A stretch of 64,000 bases of DNA from Candidatus Kaistia colombiensis (lineage in GTDB: Bacteria > Pseudomonadota > Alphaproteobacteria > Rhizobiales > Kaistiaceae), in NCBI GenBank assembly GCA_029203105.1, contig CP119318.1:4106501-4170500 (forward strand). Direction: 5' to 3'. Below the pieces are notes generated by a model. The model saw only the letters and a program-made list of their open reading frames with translations, did no database searches and was not told the origin of the DNA. The position numbers were made by a program, and so were the translations under genes. Below are positions 49,146 to 59,764 of this stretch, piece by piece (the first letter of the stretch is position 1; each line of letters opens with the position of its first letter).

Positions 49146-50219
49146 ATGTCGATCAAGCCGATCCTCAAATCCGGAATTACGCTCACCGCTCTTGCCGTCG
49201 GCATACTCGGCGTGCTGCTCGTGCTCTATTCTTGGCAGCTGCCGCCCTTTGCCTCGTCGGTGCAGACCACCAACAACGCCTATGTCAAAGGCCAGGTGAC
49301 GCTGCTCAGCCCGCAGATCCCCGGCTATGTCGTCGCCGTGCCCGTGCACGACTACATGAGCGTCAAGAAGGGCGACCTGCTCGTCCAGATCGACGACCGC
49401 ATCTACCGCCAGCAGCTCGCCCAGGCGCAAGCCACCCTGGTGCAGCAACAAGCGGCCTTGGCCAACTTTGCCGCGAACCGCCTTGCCAGGCAGGCGAGCC
49501 TCGATCTCGCCAAGGCGCAGCTGCAAAGCGCCCAGGCGGGTCTCGAAAAGGCACAGCTGGACGACAAGCGCACCGGCACGCTGGTCGATCGCGGCTTCTC
49601 GACCCAATCTTCCGGCGACCAGACCCGCGTCGCACGGCTGCAGGCGCAGTCGACCGTCGCTCAGGCGGAAGCCTCTGTGATGATCGCCGAGCAGAACCTC
49701 GCCTTGATCGACGACAGCAAGAGCTCGCTCGAGGCCGCCGTCAGCAGCGCCGAGGCGGCCGTCGAGCTGGCGGAGATCAACCTCGGCAATACCCGCATCG
49801 CCGCGCCGGTCGATGGCAGGCTTGGCGAGGTCGCGGCCCGCGTCGGACAATATGCGGCGGCCGGCACGCAATTGACCTCGATCACGCCCTCCACCGTCTG
49901 GGTCATCGCCAATTTCAAGGAAACCCAGCTCGGCCATGTCGTGGTCGGTCAGCCCGCGACCTTCACCGTCGACGGCCTTGGCGACGTCGAACTGAGCGGC
50001 CGCGTGTCGCAGATCGCGCCGGCGGCCGGCTCGGAATTCAGCGTGCTCAAGGCCGACAACGCCACCGGCAATTTTACCAAGGTGGCCCAGCGCATTCCGC
50101 TTCGCATCGAGATCGATGGCGGCCAGAGCGCGACGGCGGATCTGCGCCCCGGCATGTCGGTGATCGTCAAGATCGACACCGCCGACAAACCGCTGCCGGA
50201 AGTAGCCCTGGCCCATTGA
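49146..50219 (+). CDS. HlyD/EmrA-type membrane fusion protein
   Basis: Periplasmic adaptor that links the MFS pump to an outer-membrane channel. The ATG at 49146 gives 357 residues. These comprise one N-terminal membrane segment (GITLTALAVGILGVLLVLYSW), a biotinyl-lipoyl half-motif (GQVTLLSPQIPGYVVAVPVHD) and a long alanine/glutamine-rich coiled coil (about residues 85-210). The second lipoyl half (LGNTRIAAPVDGRLGEVAARVG) and a beta-barrel domain (VWVIANFKETQLGHVVVGQP) follow. Third gene of the marR-mfs-hlyD unit and followed by a terminator. Confidence 0.92.
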   Translation: MSIKPILKSGITLTALAVGILGVLLVLYSWQLPPFASSVQTTNNAYVKGQVTLLSPQIPGYVVAVPVHDYMSVKKGDLLVQIDDRIYRQQLAQAQATLVQQQAALANFAANRLARQASLDLAKAQLQSAQAGLEKAQLDDKRTGTLVDRGFSTQSSGDQTRVARLQAQSTVAQAEASVMIAEQNLALIDDSKSSLEAAVSSAEAAVELAEINLGNTRIAAPVDGRLGEVAARVGQYAAAGTQLTSITPSTVWVIANFKETQLGHVVVGQPATFTVDGLGDVELSGRVSQIAPAAGSEFSVLKADNATGNFTKVAQRIPLRIEIDGGQSATADLRPGMSVIVKIDTADKPLPEVALAH

Positions 50220-50224
50220 AGCGT

Positions 50225-50252
50225 AACGGGCGGCCCGGCGGTCGCCCGTTTT
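50225..50252 (+). terminator. Terminator of the efflux operon
   Basis: AACGGGCG (50225-50232) pairs with CGCCCGTT (50243-50250) and is followed by two more T, making a TTTT tail. It lies a few bases after the HlyD-type stop and before the converging sulfite-oxidase-family gene. Confidence 0.7.
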
Positions 50253-50271
50253 CACAAGTAAGGGATCGCCT

Positions 50272-51372
50272 TCAGCGCACGGTGACGGGGATCGCCTGCG
50301 CCATGTTGTTGCCGACGCCAATCCAGTTCCAGTTCTGCTCGATCGGCTGCACGTTGCCCGCCGCGTCGATGGCACGGCAGGAGAGGATGTGTTCGCCGGG
50401 CTCCGCCTCCCAGACACAGCTCCAGCGCCGCCACGCAAACGCGCCCTGCGGCGGATCCAGCTCCACCGGCATCCAGCCGCCATCGACCCCGAACTCGACC
50501 CGCTCGATCGGCGCCTCGCCGGACCAGGCCCTGCCCTCGATCCGGCACGGGCCGGCCGCCACGGTCCGTCTCCGCGTCAAGAAATCAGGGTAGCCCGGCG
50601 GCACCAGCAGCGCGCGCGGCCGGATGCGCCGCACCGGCTCGCCCCGTTCGTCCGGTCCGCGACGATAGTGATAATTGGTGGCTTGGTAGTAACCCTCGAA
50701 CGGGCGCGTCACCGCCTCGATCCGCGTAAGCCATTTGACGCTGGCCATGCCGTACCAGCCCGGCACCAGCAGGCGCAGCGGAAAACCGTGCTGCGGCAGA
50801 AGCGGCTGACCGTTCATCGCATAGGCGAGCAGGATTTCCGGCCGGCTGGCGTCGGCAAGCGAGAGACTGCGGGCATAGTCCAGTTCCTCCCCCTTCTCGA
50901 AGCCATGATCCGCACCGGTAAAGACGATCTCGACCGCCTCATCGAGCACGCCCGCCTCGGCGAGAAGCCCGGATAGCGGCGTGCCCGTCCACAGCGCGGT
51001 TCCGACGGCTTCCGTAACCCAGGGCTGGCTGACCGGGCGCGGATGCAGGCGGGAACGGCCATTGCCGGCGCATTCGAGCGTGACCGGCAGGCTGACGCTC
51101 GGCCTGGCGCGGATTTCGTCCAGCGTCAATTCAATCGCACGCGCGACGGAGCCGCCGACCGAAAGCCGCCAGGCGGCCGGATCGATCAGCGGAATATCGA
51201 AATGGATCAACAGATAGTGCAGGCCCGCGGGGGTGAGGTCATAGCGCAGCGCCTCGAGCGGCATGGCGTGATTGCGCGCCGAAAGCTGCAATTCCTCGAC
51301 CGTAAGCGGTCCTTCGGTCGGCCCCTGGGGCAGCGGCGGTATCGTCGGTCTGGAAAGCTGCATCTCGGACAT
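50272..51372 (-). CDS. Sulfite-oxidase-family molybdopterin protein
   Basis: Probable molybdenum-cofactor oxidoreductase, 366 residues from the ATG at 51372. The molybdenum-ligand cysteine lies in LPVTLECAGNGRSRL, and the substrate/cofactor blocks GADHGFEKGEELDYARSLSL and HGFPLRLLVPGWYGMASVKWL are those of plant and bacterial sulfite oxidases. A C-terminal Mo-co dimerisation domain follows (CRIEGRAWSGEAPIERVEFG). No twin-arginine signal or heme domain is present, so a cytochrome partner and cellular site are unknown. It converges on the efflux operon. Confidence 0.88.
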   Translation of the reverse strand: MSEMQLSRPTIPPLPQGPTEGPLTVEELQLSARNHAMPLEALRYDLTPAGLHYLLIHFDIPLIDPAAWRLSVGGSVARAIELTLDEIRARPSVSLPVTLECAGNGRSRLHPRPVSQPWVTEAVGTALWTGTPLSGLLAEAGVLDEAVEIVFTGADHGFEKGEELDYARSLSLADASRPEILLAYAMNGQPLLPQHGFPLRLLVPGWYGMASVKWLTRIEAVTRPFEGYYQATNYHYRRGPDERGEPVRRIRPRALLVPPGYPDFLTRRRTVAAGPCRIEGRAWSGEAPIERVEFGVDGGWMPVELDPPQGAFAWRRWSCVWEAEPGEHILSCRAIDAAGNVQPIEQNWNWIGVGNNMAQAIPVTVR

Positions 51373-51476
51373 GCGCGACTCCATGAACAAGGCCATGCGT
51401 CGGGAAACCCGCCCGGACGCGGAGCTTAGCATGGAACCGGCGCGACGTCAGGCGGCCGCGCCAGCCGAAGTCGACC

Positions 51477-52700
51477 TCAGCCCGCCGCGAGCACCAGCTT
51501 CTTCAGATCGGCGCTTTCATCCGCCACGACCGCCTTGTCGGGCGACATGCCCGAACCGAGCATGCGGCGGCCGAGCATGTGGTCGGCGGCGCGGTTGACC
51601 GAGTCGATCGCGACCAGATGGTCGCCCTGATAGTGGAACACCGAGAAGCTGCCATCTTCCGGCTTGCCGCGCAGGACGCTCGAATTGGCGTCGTTGGACA
51701 GGCCCACCATCTGCAGCTTGGCGTCGCCCTGATCCGACCAGAACCACGGCACGGCGCGATAGGGCTCGACCTTGCCGAGCAGCGATGCGGCGCCGGTCTT
51801 GGCCTGGTCGACGGCGTTCTGCACGCTTTCGAGCCGGACCGAACGGCCGAGCGCCCAGTGATGGAACGACACGGCGTCGCCAGCCGCCACGATGTTGGGA
51901 TCGGAGGTGCGCATCGCCTCGTCGACGACGATACCGTTCGAGACATGCAGGCCGGCGGCCTCCGCCAGCTCGACATTCGGCACCACGCCGACGCCGACGA
52001 TGACCGTGTCGGCCGGAATGCGTTCGCCGGACAGCGTCTCGACGGCGACGGCGCGGCCGTTCTCGCCTAGAATGCCGGCAACCGGCGTCTCCAGCCGGAT
52101 GGTCGTGCCCATGGCGCGGTGCAGGTCGAGGAAATAGGCTGAGATCGCCGGCGCGACGACGCGGCCCATCAGGCGCGGCGCCGCTTCGAGCACGGTAACC
52201 GTCTTGCCGAGCAGCCGCGCCGTCGCCGCGAGCTCCAGGCCAATGAACCCACCACCGACCACGACGACGTCGCTCGCCTGCGCAAAGCGCTGCTTCAGCC
52301 GGCGCGCATCCTCGGCCGTGCGCAGCAGGAAGATGTTTTCAAGCTCAATGCCCGGAACCGGCGGAACGCGGACGCGCGCGCCGGTCGCCAGAACCAGCCC
52401 GTCATAGGGCAGCGCATCGGCGCCGAGACGCACCAGCCCAGCGGCGCGGTCGATCGCCGTCACTTCCGAGCCCAACACCAGATTGACGGCATTCTTCTCG
52501 TAGAAGGCGGCCGGGCGCAGCTCCTGCAGCTCGTCGCCCTCGGCCTTGATGAACCCCTTCGACAGCGGCGGACGATGATAGGGAATCTCGCGTTCGGCCG
52601 AGACGAGCGTCACCTTGCCGTCAAATCCGTCCGAGCGCAGGCTCGCCGCGGCCTGCGCCCCGGCATGGCCGCCGCCGATGATTACGATGTTCTTGGTCAT
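51477..52700 (-). CDS. FAD/NAD(P)-dependent ferredoxin reductase-like protein
   Basis: Flavoprotein that passes electrons from NAD(P)H to a ferredoxin or similar acceptor. The ATG at 52700 gives 407 residues: FAD loop IVIIGGGHAGAQAAASLR at the start, VTLVSAEREIPYHRPPLSKG, and LVLATGARVRVPPVPG. The NADH loop VVVVGGGFIGLELAATA, the second FAD block NIVAAGDAVSF and a C-terminal reductase domain (VPWFWSDQGDAKLQMVG) follow. This matches the rhodocoxin/putidaredoxin reductase group. No ferredoxin or P450 gene is adjacent, so its partner is unknown. The frame is open to 52832 without similarity. Confidence 0.93.
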   Translation of the reverse strand: MTKNIVIIGGGHAGAQAAASLRSDGFDGKVTLVSAEREIPYHRPPLSKGFIKAEGDELQELRPAAFYEKNAVNLVLGSEVTAIDRAAGLVRLGADALPYDGLVLATGARVRVPPVPGIELENIFLLRTAEDARRLKQRFAQASDVVVVGGGFIGLELAATARLLGKTVTVLEAAPRLMGRVVAPAISAYFLDLHRAMGTTIRLETPVAGILGENGRAVAVETLSGERIPADTVIVGVGVVPNVELAEAAGLHVSNGIVVDEAMRTSDPNIVAAGDAVSFHHWALGRSVRLESVQNAVDQAKTGAASLLGKVEPYRAVPWFWSDQGDAKLQMVGLSNDANSSVLRGKPEDGSFSVFHYQGDHLVAIDSVNRAADHMLGRRMLGSGMSPDKAVVADESADLKKLVLAAG

Positions 52701-52835
52701 GTCACCCGCCAGTCGAATTGCGGCGCGCACCCTCGCACCGGGTGGCGGTTGGGTGCAAGGGGCGTACCGACTGGAAGCGGGCAGAAAGTCCCTCTCCCTG
52801 CCGGCAGCATAGGACGCGATGGTTTCACCCACTCG

Positions 52836-52956
52836 CCGTCATCCCAGCCCCCGAGCCGGGATCCATTCAGCCGAAGCCGCTCCGTGCGAACCGCCCAACA
52901 ACGCGCGGCGGCCCGATGGATCCCGGATCTCCGCTTCGCTGCGTCCGGGATGACGG
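52836..52956. repeat. Long inverted repeat of the GTCATCCC...GGGATGAC type
   Basis: CCGTCATCCC (52836-52845) and GGGATGACGG (52947-52956) bound a palindromic segment with an inner pair GCCGGGATCCAT / ATGGATCCCGG. Such elements with a GATCTCCGCTTCGCTGCG core are common between genes of many GC-rich alphaproteobacteria. It sits between the flavoprotein start and the ugpC stop. Confidence 0.75.
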
Positions 52957-52981
52957 AGGTCTTCCGTCGCAAGCGCCAGCC

Positions 52982-53980
<999 letters not shown>

Positions 53981-54041
53981 GAGATGCTCCCTCGCAGGTC
54001 GGCCTGAAGACGGCGCGACCGCCCCGTGTTCATGAATTGGG

Positions 54042-55098
54042 TCACAGTTTCACCACCCGGCCCTCGCGCATGCTGACCTCGGCGGCCAGCGCGATTTCGA
54101 GCGAAGTGATGGCGTCCTGCATGTGACGGGTGAGGTCGATGTCCTCGCGGATGGCCTTCAGCAGATAGGCCTGCTCGCGGTCGCAAAGCGCCTGATGGCC
54201 CGGCTCGTCCTCGGTCGAGAACCATTCGTCGGCCCGCTCGAACGAGCCATCGGCCTTCAGTTCCGAATGATGGACGCGGATGCGCGCCGTCTTGGTGTGG
54301 GTGTCGACGTCGTCCGACTTCGCGCCTTCATCCATGACGATCGAGACGGCGCCCTTCGGGCTCATCACGTCCTTCACGAAGAAAGCGGTCTCGGAGATCA
54401 TCGGCCCCCAGCCGGCCTCATACCAGCCGACCGAACCGTCGGCGAAGATCACCTGCAGGTGACCGTAATTGACCTGGGTCGGAGCAATCTCGTCGGAAAG
54501 GCGCACGCCCATGCCGCGCACCTCGACCGGCCTGGCGTCGGTGATCTGGCACATGACGTCGACATAGTGGACGCCGCAATCGACCAGCGGCGACGTCGTC
54601 TGCATCAGCTGCTTGTGGATGTGCCAGCTCGGTCCCGGAGGACTGCTGGTTCAGGTTCATGCGCATGACGTAGGGCGGGCCGAGCTCGCGCGCCTTGGCG
54701 ATGAAGCCGATCCAGGACGGGTGATGGCGCAGGATGTAGCCGATGACGAGCTTCTTGCCCGTCCGCTTCGCCGCCTCGACGACCGAGCGCGCCGCTTCGG
54801 CGTTGGCTGCCAGCGGCTTCTCGACGAAGACATGCGCGCCCGCCTCCATCGCCGCGATGGCGAAGGGCGCGTGGCTGTCGGTGTAGGTGTTGACCGAGAC
54901 GACGTCCGGCTTCAGCGCCAGCCCGGCCTCAAAGCTCTCGACGCGCGGATAGGCCTTGAGCTCCTCCGGCAGGTCGACCTCGGAGCGGTTGTACAGGCCG
55001 ACGATCTCGAAGCCGGGATTGGCGTGATAGGCCAGCGCATGGCTGCGCCCCATCTGGCCGAGACCGGCGACGAAAACGCGAAGGGGAGCATCGGTCAT
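54042..55098 (-). pseudogene. Gfo/Idh/MocA-family dehydrogenase, frame broken once
   Basis: NAD(P)-dependent sugar oxidoreductase. The N-terminal Rossmann part (LRVFVAGLGQMGRSHALAYH, HVFVEKPLAANAEAARSVVEA) is read from 55098. Near 54637 the frame shifts by one base, and the C-terminal half (VDCGVHYVDVMCQITDARPVE and onward) is read in the next frame to 54042. Removing one G from the GGG run there restores a normal chain of about 350 residues (QQSSGPSWHIHKQLM). The break is thus a one-base insertion, more likely a sequence error than decay. Its link to murQ and a sugar transporter suggests oxidation or epimerisation of an amino-sugar derivative. Confidence 0.85.
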
Positions 55099-55150
55099 GG
55101 ATCAGCAACCTGCAATCGGAGAGGACGGGCCGAAGCTTCGGCGCGAAAAA

Positions 55151-55992
55151 TCACTTCACCGCGCCGGCGGTGATGCCGCGGATCAGCTGGCGCGAGAAGA
55201 TCAGGTAGAGGACCAGCACCGGCAGGATCGCCAGCGACAGGGTCGAGAGCACCGCGTTCCAGTTGGTGACGTACTGGCCGATGAACATCTGCGCGCCCAG
55301 CGTCACCGTCTTGGTCGCCTCGCTCGGCGCCAGGATCAGCGGGAACCAGAGATCGTTCCAGATCGGGATCATCGTGAAGACGGCGACGGTCGCCATGGCC
55401 GGTCGCACCAGCGGCAGCACGAGGCGGAAGAAGATCGTGTATTCGCTGAGCCCGTCGACACGGCCGGCGTTCTTCAGGTCGTCCGAGACGTTGCGCATGA
55501 ACTCCGACAGGATGAACACGGCGAGCGGCAGGCCCTGCGCCGTATAGACGAGGATCAGCGCCGTCAGCGTATTGACGAGGCCGGTCGCCACCATGCCCTG
55601 CAGGATCGCCACCGTGCCGAGGCGGATCGGGATCATGATGCCGAGCGCCAGGTAGAGGCCCATCAGCAGGTTGCCGCGGAAGCGGTATTCCGACAGCGCG
55701 AAGGCGGCCATGGCGCCGAACAGCAGCACCAGGAAGATCGAGACGATGGTGACGATCAGGCTGTTCTGGAAATAGCCGAGGAAAGTCGCCCTGCTTCAGC
55801 ACCGTCTGGTAGCCGATCCAGCTGAAGGTGGCCGCATTCGGGCAGTTGCAGCGGCGCCGAGAAGATGCCGGCCCGCGTCTTGAACGAGTTGGCGACGACC
55901 AGGAAGATGGGGAACAGCGCCAGCAGCGTATAGCCGCCCAGCGCCAGATGGACGAAGCCGGAACGGGCGACGGAGGAACGTGCTTTCGACAT
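55151..55992 (-). pseudogene. Sugar ABC permease (MalG type), frame broken twice
   Basis: Second membrane subunit of the importer. The start at 55992 (MSKARSSVARSGFVHLALGG) has the first membrane helix (YTLLALFPIFLVVANSFKTR). An extra C in the CCC near 55843 and another in the CC near 55791 break the frame. Correcting both gives a continuous chain (LPNAATFSWIGYQTVLKQGD, then LGYFQNSLIVTIVSIFLVLL) joining the intact C-terminal 190 residues. These hold the EAA loop (DGLSEYTIFFRLVLPLVRPA). The corrected length is about 280 residues, normal for the family. Insertions in homopolymer runs suggest sequencing error. Confidence 0.88.
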
Positions 55993-56000
55993 GGCCCGCC

Positions 56001-56942
56001 TCAGAACTGGTAGCGGCGGATGCGCCGCTGGATGACGAAGAGATAGAGGCTGACGCCGGCGAGGATGATCAGGAACATCACCGTCGCGATGGTGGCGCCC
56101 ATCGAGCGGTCGCCGACCTGCAGCTGGAAGCCGAAGAAGGTGCGATAGAGGAAGGTGCCGAGAATGTCGGTCGATCCGTCTGGCCCGGCGAGCGCCCCCT
56201 GCATGGTGTAGACGAGGTCGAAGGCGTTGAAATTGCCGACGAAGGTCAGGATCGAGACGATGCCGATGGTCGGCAGGATCAGGGGGAGCTTGATCTTGAA
56301 GAACTGCGCCCAGCCGGTGACGCCGTCGCATTCCGCCGCCTCGATCACCTCGTCCGGGATCGACAGCAACGCCGCGTAGATCAGCATCATCGGGATGCCG
56401 ATATTCTGCCAGACCGAGACCAGCGACACGGTGATCAGCGCGCTGCCGGGCTTGCCGAGCCAGGGCCCGAAGAACGGCTTCAGCCAGACCAGGTCCATCA
56501 GATAGGGCGCGACGCCCCAGATCGGCGACAGGATCAGCTTCCAGATGAAGCCGACGATGACGAAGGAGAGGATGGTCGGCAGGAAGATCGCGGTGCGATA
56601 GAAGCCGCGCAGGCGCAGCACCGGCAGCGACAACAGCGCCGCGAGCGCGATGCCGATCGGGTTCTGCACGACCATGTGGATCAGGAAGAAGACGAGATTG
56701 TTCCGGAGCGCGTTCCAGAACGAGATTGCCCAGCGATCGTCGCCGAACAGCACCTTGAAATTGGCGAGGCCAACGAAGGCCGGCTGGCCGTCGACGACGT
56801 TGAACAGCGACAGTCGCAGCGTCTCGATCAGCGGCAGGATCATCACGGCGGTGTAGACGAGCACGGCCGGGGCGAGAAAGACCGCGATATGCCAGCGCAC
56901 CGGGCGCTTGGCGACGGCGTCGGTCGCGTCGATCGTGGTCAT
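56001..56942 (-). CDS. Sugar ABC permease (MalF type)
   Basis: First membrane subunit of the CUT1-type importer, 313 residues from the ATG at 56942 and intact. It has about six membrane helices, beginning with IAVFLAPAVLVYTAVMILPL, and the EAA loop EAAECDGVTGWAQFFKIKLP that contacts the ATPase. An in-frame ATG at 56990 would add 16 residues and is less likely. It sits between the binding-protein gene and the second permease gene, nine bases from the latter. Confidence 0.93.
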   Translation of the reverse strand: MTTIDATDAVAKRPVRWHIAVFLAPAVLVYTAVMILPLIETLRLSLFNVVDGQPAFVGLANFKVLFGDDRWAISFWNALRNNLVFFLIHMVVQNPIGIALAALLSLPVLRLRGFYRTAIFLPTILSFVIVGFIWKLILSPIWGVAPYLMDLVWLKPFFGPWLGKPGSALITVSLVSVWQNIGIPMMLIYAALLSIPDEVIEAAECDGVTGWAQFFKIKLPLILPTIGIVSILTFVGNFNAFDLVYTMQGALAGPDGSTDILGTFLYRTFFGFQLQVGDRSMGATIATVMFLIILAGVSLYLFVIQRRIRRYQF

Positions 56943-57020
56943 CCCGGGCCATCTCTTTCGCGGCTTCGCTATTCGTTCCGGGGACGCCATGCCGCCCGCG
57001 ACGTGGTGATGCTAGAAGGA

Positions 57021-57143
57021 AGGCCCTCACCCCACCCTCTCCCGCAAGCGGGCGAGGGCCTTTCCATCGCGACCGTGCACAAACCTCGCGGCTTGCCTCG
57101 GTCGCCCCTCTCCCGTTCACGGGAGAGGGCTCGGGGTGAGGGT
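57021..57143. repeat. Palindromic intergenic repeat, copy 3
   Basis: CCCTCACCCC and CCCTCTCCCGC with GCGGGCGAGGG (57021-57060), then CCCTCTCCCG / CGGGAGAGGG and GGGGTGAGGG (57106-57143). These resemble the elements at 24549-24613, 35743-35774 and 62515-62642. It lies inside the transporter operon between the binding-protein and MalF-type genes and could form a stabilising hairpin in the mRNA. Confidence 0.8.
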
Positions 57144-57155
57144 CGTTGCTGGGCC

Positions 57156-58435
57156 TTACTGGCCGGCCGGCTTGTACCAGGCGTCGAGGCCCTTCTGGAG
57201 CTTCTCGGCGGCCTGACCTGCGGCGTGTCGGTGCCGTTGATCACGTTGGCCGATTCCGTCCAGGTCTCGTTCTCGAGGTTCGGCGTGCCGCGCGACAGGA
57301 TCTGGTAGGTCGAGCGGATCGTCGGCTTGCACTTCTCACGCCAGGAGACGAACTCCTCGGCCAGCGGATCCTGCATCTTCACCGGCGTCGAGGACAGGCT
57401 GAAGAAGCCCGGCAGCGCGTTGGCGTAGATGTCGGCGAATTCCGGCGAGGCGACCCAGGCGAGGAACTGCTTCGCCGCTTCCGGATGCGCCGACTTGGCG
57501 TTCATGCCGATCGCGAGGTCGGTGTGGTCGGAGATGTAGCACTCGTCGCCGGCCTTCTTCACCGGCGGCGGGAACGCGCCCATCTTGAACTGGGCCTGCG
57601 GTGTTGAAGCCCGAGATCTCCCACGAGCCGGCCGGATAGATGGCGGCGCGGCCGAGCGTGAACAGGTTCTGGCTGTCCGGATAGGTCTGCGCCTCGAAGC
57701 CGTCGCCCATGTAGGGCGCCCACTTGGCCAGCGTCGCGAAGGGCTCGACCCACTGCGGATCGGTCAGCTTCTCCTTGCCGGCGATCAGCGCCAGGCGGCC
57801 TTCCTCGCCCTTCCAGTAGTTCGGGCCGATGTTCTGGTAGCCCATCGTCGCGGCTTCCCAGAGATCCTTGGTGCCCATGGCGAGCGGGATATAGGTGCCG
57901 TCGGCCTTGATCTTCTCGAGCGCCGCGAAGAACTCGTCCTCGGTCTGCGGCACGGAGATGCCGAGCTTGTCGAAGGCTTCCTTGTTGTAGATGAAGCCGT
58001 GGATGACGGCGGCGACCGGCACGCAGAACGTGTCCTTGCCGTCGTCGGTGATCCAGGCCGACTTGGCGACGGACGAGAACTTGTCCATGCCCGGCAGGTC
58101 GTTCAGCGAGGCGAGCTGGCCCTTCTGGAACAGCGCCAGCGACTTGTCGAACGGACGGCAGGTGATGATGTCGCCGGCCGAGCCCGCGTCGAGCTTGGCG
58201 CCCAGCGCCGCGTCATACTCGGTCGGCGCCGACGGGGCGAAGTTCAGCTTGATGCCCGGATGCTTGGCCTCGAAGGCCGGGATCAGCTTCTCCTGCCAGA
58301 TCGGCAGATCGTCGTTGCGCCAGCTCTCGATCGTCAGCGTGACGTCTTCTGCGAAACGCCGGAGCGCGAACGCTCCGGCACGCGATCGCCGCGACCGCCG
58401 TCGCCAGCAGCGTCCGCTCTCATGGTGGTGTTCAT
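57156..58435 (-). pseudogene. Sugar ABC substrate-binding protein, frame broken several times
   Basis: Periplasmic binding protein of the family 1 (MalE/UgpB-like) type. The mature part is clear: AEDVTLTIESWRNDDLPIWQ, KLIPAFEAKHPGIKLNFAP and AAVIHGFIYNKEAFDKLGI. An extra C near 57594 shifts the frame; the next part (FPPPVKKAGDECYISDHTDL, SAHPEAAKQFLAWVASPEFA) is read in another frame. A one-base loss near 57219 precedes the end AAEKLQKGLDAWYKPAGQ with TAA at 57156. The signal-peptide region near 58435-58340 has at least two more shifts. Corrected length is about 420 residues. The ligand is probably an amino sugar, from the neighbours. Confidence 0.85.
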
Positions 58436-58488
58436 AGTCCGGCTCCTCTCTGGTGCCGCGCGACCGCGCCGCCGCGGCCGCGTCGGCG

Positions 58489-59416
58489 TTATGCAGTTTC
58501 GCTTCGGCCCAGTGCGGCGATTGCCGCCAAGGCCCTGCGCACGATTGCCGGCATTGTTCTGCTCGAGCAGCGCATCGGCCTGCGCCGGCATTACCTTCGC
58601 CCCGGCGGCGATCAGGATCGCCGGCTTCACCTCGCCGCCGGCCGGCGTCGAGCGCCGTGCACGGCGCGCCCCGTCGTCGACGCCTGGCGATCGCTGGCGA
58701 TACGATCCGCGCGGCCCGCGACCGCGCAGCTTGCCGTTGTCGGCGCGGACATTGACCATCTGCCCGTCGACGCACATGGCCGAGCCGGATCGCGGCCATG
58801 GTCGACAGCATGTTGAGAGCCGGCCTTCTGCGCCGTGCCGGCCGCCATGCGCGTCGAGCCGGCCAGCACTTCCGGCCCGGCATCGAGGATGCACGGCGAC
58901 ATCGTCGCCATGGGCGAACAGCAGCGCCGAGGCGTTGCAGGCGATCGCCACCGCTGGCTCGCGCCGGTCTTCCGCGCCGCCTCGCAGCCCGGCGACCGTG
59001 TAGGGCGTCGAGCCGCTGGCCGACGCCGCGACGACGCAATCGTCCGGACCGAGCTTCGCCCCCTCAATGTCGGCGATACCGAATTCCGCGACATCCTCCG
59101 GCCCGCCGGTCAGCGTCTCGGTCATGGCCATGCCGCCGGCCATCAGCACGAGGATCTGGCTCTCGCGGAACGCTGAAGGTCTGCGGAATTTCCAGCGCGT
59201 CGACGAGGGCGAGCAGCGCCCGACTGAACCGGCGCCGAAATAGACAAGGCGCCCGCCTCTGGCGAGGCAGGCGGCGGCCCGCTCGGCGGCGGCGGCAAGC
59301 GCGGGCGACGGCGGCGCGAACGGCCATCGCGCACCGCGAATCTGCCCTTCCGCCAAGGCGGCGAGCGCGTCGACGGTCGGCCAGAGATCGATGCCCTCGA
59401 AGCGGTCTTCCACCAC
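58489..59416 (-). pseudogene. murQ: N-acetylmuramic acid 6-phosphate etherase MurQ, frame broken many times
   Basis: Cuts the lactyl ether of MurNAc-6-phosphate to give GlcNAc-6-phosphate, a step found only in murein recycling. Pieces in alternating frames give the MurQ sequence: VVEDRFEGIDLWPTVDALAAL, GGRLVYFGAGS, LLALVDALEIPQTFSVPRE and ILVLMAGGMAMTETLTGGPE. CVVAASASGSTPYTVAGLR, HDAGPEVLAGSTRMAAGTAQ-like, ALNMLSTMAAIRLGHV, and VDGQMVNVRADNGKLRGR follow. At least six frame changes occur. The end ALGRSETA with TAA at 58489 is in a consistent frame. A GTG near 59416 preceded by GGAGG is the likely start. Corrected length is about 300 residues, normal for the family. Confidence 0.82.
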
Positions 59417-59764
59417 TCCTCCCGTACGCCGGCATTGCCATGCCGCATCCACGACCCACCCCCCAAATCGCATCCCTGCGGGCAAAACGATACCAACGAA
59501 AGTACCATTGCGTCCAGACACGACGCGCGTGGATCGGCGCCGACTTTTCCCTACAAGACCCGAAGCAATATATAATTATTCCATAAATTTCAATTAGTTA
59601 TAGCTAATACTGTTTGCCATCCTCCCGCAATGCGCCCAGTCCAATGACCTCGCGTGGTATTGCCGCTTCCCAACTGGATTCAATTTGGTATTATCGATAC
59701 GCCGGCATCCGGATCGGGCCTTCCGGCCGCCTGCAACCTCGTATTTCGGCTCGAAGCGGGTGAT
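59417..59764. promoter_or_regulatory. Divergent promoter region of the amino-sugar locus
   Basis: About 350 bases between murQ and the kinase gene, with a strongly AT-rich patch at 59565-59612 in otherwise GC-rich DNA, as expected for a shared promoter. It contains the palindrome ATTAG-N6-CTAAT (59593-59608) and two direct copies of TGGTATT (59654-59660 and 59690-59696), either of which could be the operator of the GntR-type regulator encoded at 60677. No gene is seen here. Confidence 0.45.

Noticed and set aside
55756..57120. A 454-codon minus-strand frame spanning both permease genes
   Set aside because: It reads mostly out of frame through the MalF-type gene and only its end is the true start of the MalG-type gene.
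58334..59521. A 395-codon minus-strand frame that looks like one long gene
   Set aside because: It is a patchwork: parts match MurQ and others are out of frame. The true product needs frame changes, so the open frame itself is not a gene.
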